From positions 128,301,309-128,365,308 of the forward strand of contig OX638368.1 in NCBI GenBank assembly GCA_951812925.1: a stretch of DNA of 64,000 bases. The letters run 5' to 3'. Positions 27,301 to 36,300 of this stretch are shown piece after piece. The position numbers and the translations under genes are program-made. This stretch comes from Calliopum simillimum. Its lineage: Eukaryota > Arthropoda > Insecta > Diptera > Lauxaniidae. Numbering within the stretch: the first letter of the stretch is position 1; each line of letters opens with the position of its first letter. The notes beneath the pieces were generated by a model. The model had not been told where the DNA came from, ran no database searches, and was given only the letters and a program-made list of their open reading frames with translations.

Positions 27301-30300
27301 TACAACTGTTAAAAGGTACATACACAAACATTTTCTAAGGACCCAACACGAAAAAAAATTTAACCGCACGCTACCCAAAAACAAAATTGCCGCACATTGA
27401 TAACACTTATTTACAAAGCTTAAAATCATTACTTATATCGATGACATACATATGTACATATTCTAAAATAATTTCAAAATAAAAACCATTTTGCTTAATT
27501 AAAAAAAAAACTAGTGAGGAAGTTACCTTTGCCTGGCCAAAAATTGAGTATCCTAAACTGCAGCATTTTGCTTGTACAGGAGATGCCACGCTCTTTTGAC
27601 CGAATTTAATTAGTTCTTACTCAGATCTTGCACTAACTAAGTACTTATCTAATACCCTATTCTCACTTGCCTGGTATAACCAGCCTTAAATCAGAAAATC
27701 ATGATAATCACAGAACCACGTTCACACCTTTTACCTGAATGAGTCATCTATCATTTCAATGACACTTTTTTGGCGTTTACCAAATCACGACACTTTCAAA
27801 TATACTTTTATATAATTCATTATTTAAATGTTTTTTAAAACAATTGAGACGAACACATTTTTGATTTTAGCTTTAATTTGCTTTTTATTAAAAATGTTTT
27901 ATATGTTTACATTTTGCATTTGTCAAGAGAAAGGGAAATTTCCTAATTTCCCTGGGATTTTTTGAATTTGGATATGCCACCTGACGATTTTTTGGGTTTA
28001 ATGGTCTAATTATTTAAAAACTAGCTAATCTACAAATCGAATATGGTATAAGTGTCTGTGGGAAATTTGGTTACGTTACTTCAAATAACGGTTGCACTGT
28101 AGAATTACGTAAATTTTGCTTGTATGGGATATGTCACGCCCTCTTTTCCGAGTTCGTTCAATTGCATTTACTGTTCTTAGTGTCTGAGTAAAATTTTGTT
28201 GGATTATCTCAAAAAACGCCTTCGCTTTAGCATTTTGAAACTTTTGCTTATATGGGTGGTACCACTCCCTCTTGTCCGAACTCACCTTGTTTTTGCTCAG
28301 AGCATGTACTTACTATCCCTAGTATTTACGTGTATTTTAGTTCGTTATCGCAAATAATGCTCTTAATATTGCGTTTTGAATACTATTTTTGTGTGGGCAG
28401 TAGGCGTGTCCATTGAACGATTTTGCTTATTTTCAATCTCACTAGCTTTACTATGGAGGCAGTGTGTCCAATTTCACAGAATTATCTTGCTCGTGAAAAT
28501 TATTTCCACAAACGCACAGTGCGAAATTTGAGAAGTTTAGCGGAACTTTATTCAATTTTTGGAATACATAAAATGCGTAAGATTATTCATTATTTCAGTA
28601 GCTTAATATCCCACCTCAAAAACCTCATACTCAGTTTGGTGAAAAACCCTGCCAAACAACTGCAAAATGCACCTAAAACTTGCATTACTAATTCAATCAT
28701 ACTTTTTGCCTATTAAAAGCTTTTCGATTTGTTAAAGTTAATAGAGTGGTACATTCAAACGGTAAGTAAGTAGGCCGCGAAATTTTTATCATTTTTTTTT
28801 TTAATAAAATTTTCACTTGATGGCATTCAAATAATTGCAAAATCTTTTCTTACTCGTATGTGATTTGTTTGTGAAAATTGTGCTTTTTAAGAAGTGGATA
28901 AGATTTACATTTTCAACTTCATTGGATACTTTAAAAGGTGTTACCACAAATTGCCATTTTGAAACGTACAAAATTTGAAAGGTAGGTTTATCCTCTACTG
29001 GAAACACAAAACATCTTTTGCGATATTTTGCGATCTTCTTTTTAACTAAACCTTTTCCAGAATGTCTTTGGAAATTTCATATAACACCGAAATTTCATGA
29101 AAAACCGACATCGAACGCCATCGTTGGTTTTGTTTTGGAAAAAATGGGCTCACCAACACTAACATCTGACACTCTCTATAGTTTAAAGGTAACTATTCGT
29201 GCGCTAGTTCATAATATACTAAAAAGTAGGGGGAATCCTCTCGAAATTCAGAAGCATTTCTGAATAAAAATGCAAGAAATAGCAAATACCCCTTGGTGTT
29301 TATGGTGTTTTGATAAGAAAATATTTATATCTATCAAGTTTCATAGCGATATATGGTATGGGAGCAGAAATACAACGTTTTAAGCATTTTCATATATGGG
29401 GGGTATAATAACCCCTTGTCTGATTCTCCTTAATTTTTGCATAGTATTTTACCAATTAAATATATACATATCTAAGTATTAAGTTTCATAACTATAACTG
29501 CTATATGTGCTGAGATATGAATTAAGTTCCGCTAGACTCTGAAAATTTCGCACTGTGAAACGGAAAGACAGACGGACATGAAGAATTCCCCCAAATAAAA
29601 TTTTTTTCTTACTTTCCGTACTTTTTTCTTTCTTTTATTTTCAACTATACGGTGGAAATTTTTATTCTACGTTCGTTATAACTTGCGATGCAAAACTTTC
29701 GAAACCGAAGTCGGAGTCGGTGGTCAAAACAAATCATTCTGAATTTTGATTCATATTTATGTATATCATTTTCCTTTGAGAATAGCTTATGTTTTGAATA
29801 TATTTACCTCTCTAATTGGAGTTTATTGTTATCAACATCATTAGTTTCAAATTAATTTTCAAGATGTCACTTTAATTTTCTGCATGTTTTTCTTTCACTA
29901 ACTCGATACGAACCTTAGATGGCATGGAACAGCTCATTGAACTTTTGAAAATAAAATATGCTGCAACAACAACATTAACGCCATACTAGTACCCTCTATT
30001 TTTATAACAAAGGATATTGGAAAATTGCAAGAACTCATAATACATACTTATATTCTCGTATCAATTACGGTAGTAAGTTTTTTCCCTTATTTTATATAAA
30101 AAAAAACTCTGTAGCATGGAAAAACAATAATAACGGTACATTGTACACTTTTTACAGCACAAGCTTAGTAGTTTAACGGTAAAACAAACGGTAAAATAAC
30201 AAAGGGGCTAAAAAATCTAACTAACGGGAAATAGATTTTTCCTGCCATAAAGCATCATTTTCAATGCGGATATTTATGGATATTTCCTGCCGCTGTTTCT

Positions 30301-33300
30301 GCGCCGGTACAACAACAGAAAAAAAGGTGTTTTCAGTGGCGTACTGTAAAATGGGTTCATATGCATTACTTCGAACATGTATAGGATTGCAAGGGCTAAG
30401 CTGGCAATACCTTCATAGGCCCAAAACCTTTCTGCGGAGTAAAGAATAGCTCGAATAAAACTTGTTTCAAAGGTATGCGTTCTCTAACCACCCAAAAACG
30501 GGGTTAGATTGAAGCTATTTAAGTATATTAAAGCTGAACAGAAATAATGCATTATTTCTGCCTTCAAAGACGTAAGTGTCTTATAGACGATAATTCCTGT
30601 AGATTATGTCAAGAGGATCTGAAAAGCGGAGCATGTATTACGCACTTTCCTTTTGCCGGCATTCTAGATTTCACTGCATAAGACAATATTAATCATACGA
30701 CATTGATGAGATTTAGGAATAGTGTTCCCATTACCTGGTGCGTGTCCCATATCGAAGGGCCTGTCGAAACATATTTTGCCAGTAGAAATTATTTATCATG
30801 GTGCCCATTATACGGGGTGTATTGCAGAAGCTTAAGAAGCTACTAGGAGGTGATAGAGGAAGCATAGACTAACAAAGAATTGAGCTTGGAGGGGGGTCTA
30901 AAATGCACCTCTGTGGAGTTATAGGGTTAAAACTGATTCTCTGACTTGTTTCAGAAAAAACATTTTCTTGGATCACCCTTACGTTTTAGAAAAAACATTT
31001 CTCTGGCAAAGTTTTAGCTAATTATAAGAGCTTTTAGGTAATGTATATGGTTAATAGGGTTTAAAAGGATTTCACAAAGTTCTGGACCTTTAAAGTTGAT
31101 ATTTTAATTTTTTTTCCCACATTTTTTGAATATGGCGGCCATTTTAGTATGAAAAACGTCCTCTTAGCATACCCTTTTATAATTTTTTTCTCAAATCCTC
31201 GATAAATTTCCTTTAATTCGGTAGTACATTTGTTATACAAATTTTTATACCCTACGCCCAGGGTATATTCACTTTGTCCTTCCGTTTGTAACGCAGAGAA
31301 ATAGGCGTGCCAGATATAGAAAAGTATATATATTCTTGATCAGCGTCACCTCCTGAGTCATAATAGCCATGTCCGTCTGTCTGGCTGGCTGGCTGTGCGT
31401 GGAAATACACTTTTTGGGAAAACTGAACAATATAATTCAAAATACTGCAGTGTAGGGTATTTATTTTTTAGCCAGGCCAAAAGTTATACCCTTACTAGTT
31501 TTAATTGAGGTCAGAAAAAAATACTTTTCAAGAACAATCAGATTGAAAACTCCACTAGATAAAGAGCAGCGCGTGTAGCGCGCAAATCATATACAGCGCA
31601 ACGCATACGAGTAACCCGTGTGTTACATAGAAAAGTAGTTTTTTCCGACCTCAAACTAAAAATTTGGTTTAACTCATTAACTCATTAACTGAATTAAAGA
31701 AAATTTACCGAGAATTTGAAGAAAAATTAGAAAAGGGTATATTACAAGGAACTTTTTATAATGGCCACCAAAGTCAAAAAATGGGGGAAGAAATTAAAAT
31801 ATCAACTTTAAAGCTCCAGAACTTTGCGAAATCCTTTTAAACACTATAAACCATATACACTATCTAAAAGCTCTTAAAATAAGCTTAAACTTCGCTATAG
31901 AAATATTTTCTCTAAAACGTTAGGGTGATCCAAGAAAATTTTTTTTCTGAAACAAGTCAGAGAATCAGTTTAAACGCTATTTTAGACTCCCTCCAGGTGC
32001 AATTTTTTGTTAGTGTAGGCCTCCTCTATCACCTCCCAGAAGCTTCGTAACCTTATGCAATACACCCAGTATACATTATGTATCAAAAATCATCGAAATG
32101 CGTCAAATTGAAATATGACGAATTTTGTTTTTAAAATTTTTGGACTTATGCAAATGTTTGTTTTAGAAAATAAGAAACTTTCTTTAGCACCCACATAGTC
32201 TTTTATCGCACGCCAATGGCAACCGATGCATTCATGTCTGTTCATTTTTATTATATTTCAATGAATTTTTTTAATATCCCGTCAATCCTTTAAATTCCGT
32301 TCTTCCAACTTATTTCCAACTTCATTTTGATTTAACTTCTTTTCTTCTTCTTCAGCTTACAAGCTAAGATTGGTACATTGCCAGGCGATATCCTGCTAAT
32401 TTCCTCTTTCTTGTCGTATGTTGGTTGCTTTACAAGACGCTATCGCCAGGAGCTTCAGCAAACGATGTGGATGCCAAACTTTCGTAAAATTCAGGTGAGT
32501 GAGTAGTTTTCTTACAACCATTGCCGATTAGTAAAAGAAATGCACTTTGTGTTGCAGCCAACAATACCGCACACTGAGGGCGTTGATCCACTCACCCTCT
32601 TTTCGGACGATGCACAAATTGCTCTGTGGAATAATGAAGGTTTACCTATGGATCGCATGTCTACGGAAAATGCAACGATTTTAGCGCATTCAACGCGTTG
32701 GCCACTTATGATTGATCCGCAATTGTGAGTAAAAATAAACATTAGAGTGGTTTTAAGTTTATTGGAAAAAAATAAAGTTGGTCGGAATTTCGCGCCCATG
32801 GCACCAAAAGTTTATGTTTGATGTAAATAAACAACATGTAAAATTTAATTCATTTCAAAAGACATTTACTGCATCCCAAAACCATTTTTAAAAACCAAAA
32901 AGTAGTGTCCCTAAAAAGTTGTATATTAAAATTTAAGCTTTTCAACTTTTTATATGGATTTTGAGCTGTTAAATTCGAATCTGCAATTTATTTCTCCATT
33001 AGTTCTTTAACTTTGGAAAAATTTACCATTCTATTTCGTATCTTTATTCTCCTTGAACCTTGAATGAACAATATATTTAAAACTACAGAACTTACGGAAA
33101 AATAAATTGCAGATTCACATTAAGCGGTTTAAAATCCATATGAGAAGTTAAACATTTTAAATTAAAAAACAAAATCTTTTTCCATATTTATATGGATCAA
33201 ATTTTACATGTTGCATATTCACATCAAAGTGTTTTGGTGCCGTGGATTTCATTTGGAAAATGGAAATTAATTTCATCTCATTTTTTATTATCTTTTTTTT

Positions 33301-36300
33301 TGTCTTTTTCGTACAGACAAGGCATAAAATGGATTAAAAATCGTTACGGCGACTCACTTGTAGTTATACGCTTAACCCAACGTGCCTACCTCGAGGTACT
33401 CGAAAAGTCCATGTCACGCGGTGATACTGTACTCATTGAGCAAATCGAAGAAACAATGGATACTGTGCTAGAGCCACTGCTTTCACGTGCTCTGATCAAA
33501 AAGGGACGCTACATACGCATTGGTGATAAAGAGGTCGATTTCAATTCTTCTTTCCGTTTGATTTTACATACAAAACTCGCAAATCCACATTATAAGCCCG
33601 AAATGCAGGCACAAACAACATTGATCAATTTTACTGTGACACCCGATGGTCTCGAAGAGCAGCTACTCGCTGAAGTGGTAAAAATCGAGCGACCCGATTT
33701 AGAGCGAATGAAGACCGAGCTTACAATACAGCAAAATACATTTAAAATCAGTCTTAAAGAACTCGAAGATGAGTTGCTGCAACGTTTAGCTTCCGCTGGG
33801 GAGAATGTCCTTGACGACCATGCTTTGGTTATAAATCTCGAGGCAACCAAACATACAGTGGACGAGATCGAGCTGAAAGTGAATGAAGCACGTGCCACTA
33901 CACAGCAAATCGATGAAACGCGAAATATTTATCGCGCGGCAGCAAAACGTGCGGCTATTTTGTATTTTGTATTGACAGATTTAAGTAAAATTAATCCGAT
34001 TTACAAATTCTCGTTAAAATCTTTTATGGGTGTATTTAAGCAAGCTATTGCAATAGCACCACATGATAAGCGGCTCGAACGACGCGTTGGTCATTTAGTA
34101 GACTCAATTACATTACAAACGTTCCTCTATACATTGCGTGGCCTGTTCGAGGCCGATAAACTGACGTTTACTTCGCATATGATACTACGCATTATGATAG
34201 CGGCACAACAGATCTCAAAGGATGAAATTGACTTTCTTCTACGATTTCCGCATGATCCCAATTCGTTGTCTCCTGTGGATTTTGTTGGACGCAGTGCTTG
34301 GGGTGGCATTAAAGCACTTGCTATGATGGATCATTTTTATGGCATTGATAAAGATCTTGAGAATTATCCAAAGCGTTGGCGTAAATTTTTAGCCAGTGAT
34401 GCTCCGGAACGTGAGCAGTTTCCTGGTGAGTGGAAACATCGCTCACCGCTGCAGAAACTGTGTATTCTGCGCTCATTGCGTCCTGATCGTATGACATATG
34501 CTATGAGGTAAGTTGAGTACAATATTTGTATGCTGACCAACCCAATCCTTCAACATTCTACTTTCACATTTATCTTTCAGACTCTTCGTTGAACAAACTA
34601 TGGGTCGTCAATACGCCGATGTACAGCTGCTGCCATTTGCTAGTATCTTCAAAGAGATCACAGCTGTCACACCCGTTTTCTTCATTCTCTCGCCCGGTGT
34701 TGATCCCTTACGTGATGTTGAACGTTTGGGTGCACAGCTGGGTTTTCATGAATCAATAGGCAATGTACACAATATTTCACTTGGTCAAGGTCAAGAAGTT
34801 ATTGCAGAACAGGCAATTGCAGAGGCCACAGCTTCTGGCAATCAGTGGGTCATTTTGCAAAATATTCATCTTGTAGTTAATTGGCTACCAACATTGGAGA
34901 AACTTATAGAAGGCATTGCTGGCGAAGGTGAAGCAGCTGCGAGTGCAAATCCAATGTCAAACTTTCGACTATTTATTAGTGCTGAACCAGCGCCAGATCC
35001 GCAATATCACGTTGTGCCCCAAGGCATTCTCGAATCGTCCATAAAAATCGTCAATGAACCGCCTACTGGCATGGCTGCAAATTTACACAAAGCATGGGAT
35101 AATTTTGATCAAGAAACACTGGAAACTTGTACACAAGAGGCCGAATTTAAGTCAATACTTTTTGCACTCTGTTATTTTCATGCCGTAGCCGGAGAACGGC
35201 GCAAATTTGGTCCGCAGGGTTGGAACAAAGTTTATCCCTTTAACATTGGTGACCTAAGTATTAGCGCAAATGTTCTGCACAATTACTTGGAGGGTAGTAA
35301 TCGTATACCGTGGGAAGATTTGCGTTACCTTTTCGGTGAAATTATGTATGGTGGTCATATAACCGATGATTGGGATCGACGTCTGTGTCAAACCTATCTA
35401 GAGGAATTACTACAGCAAGAATTGGTTGACGGTGATTTCGACTTGTGTCCTGGTTTTCCTGCGCCACCGAATCTAGACTTTCAGGGTTATCATAGCTACA
35501 TCAGTGAAATGTTGCCTGAAGAATCACCTGTGCTCTATGGCTTGCACCCAAATGCTGAAATTGGTTTTCTGACCAGCACTTCAGAGAATTTACTGCGTAC
35601 CATATTCGAGTTGCAGCCGCGTGAATCTGAGCTAAGCACTAATTGCGGTGCACCACGTGAGGAGCTGGTCAAAATCATGATCGATGATTTTCTCGATAAG
35701 CTACAGGATGAATTCAATTTGCAAGCTCTATTAAATCGCGTCGAACGAAAGACCCCATTTGTTGTAGTAGCACTGCAGGAATGCGAACGCATGAATACTT
35801 TGATACGCGAGATAAAACGATCACTACGTGAGCTAATGTTGGGCCTTAAAGGTGAACTGACCATAACACAGGAGATGGAACGTTTGGATAATGCCATTTT
35901 TTATGATCACATTCCTGAAGCATGGTCTCGTTTGGCTTACCCCAGTCTGTTGGGATTGCAAGGTTGGTTCGCTGATTTGTTACATCGTATTAAGGAGCTC
36001 AAGGGTTGGCTGAACGACTTCAAGTTGCCATGCACGATTTGGCTGGGCGGTTTATTTAATCCACAGAGTTTTCTCACTGCTATCATGCAAGAAAGTGCTC
36101 GGAAACATGATTTACCACTCGATCGGATGTGCTTATGTTGTGATGTCACGAAAAAGGAGAAAGACGACGTAACGTAAGTTGTACTTGAATTGTTTTAATA
36201 GGGACTGAAACAGTAATGATTTGTGATCACTGCTCTAATTAAACTAGCATTGAATCCTGAGTAGAATTTTCGATTTCAATCATACTTTCGAAATACTATG

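Larger units (their letters stand above)
14344..32355. other. Dynein intron 9 (18.0 kb), repeat-filled
   Basis: Largest intron. Contains SINE copy 3, tandem repeats at 16.6-17.0 kb, a Harbinger-type element, palindromes at 22.3-23.1 kb, a dispersed repeat at 24.6-25.0 kb, the GATATC element at 26.2-27.2 kb, family A copies, a CACAGTG-ended element and a 1.26-kb inverted-repeat element. Its short open frames resemble no family I know; I see no host gene. Confidence 0.7.
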
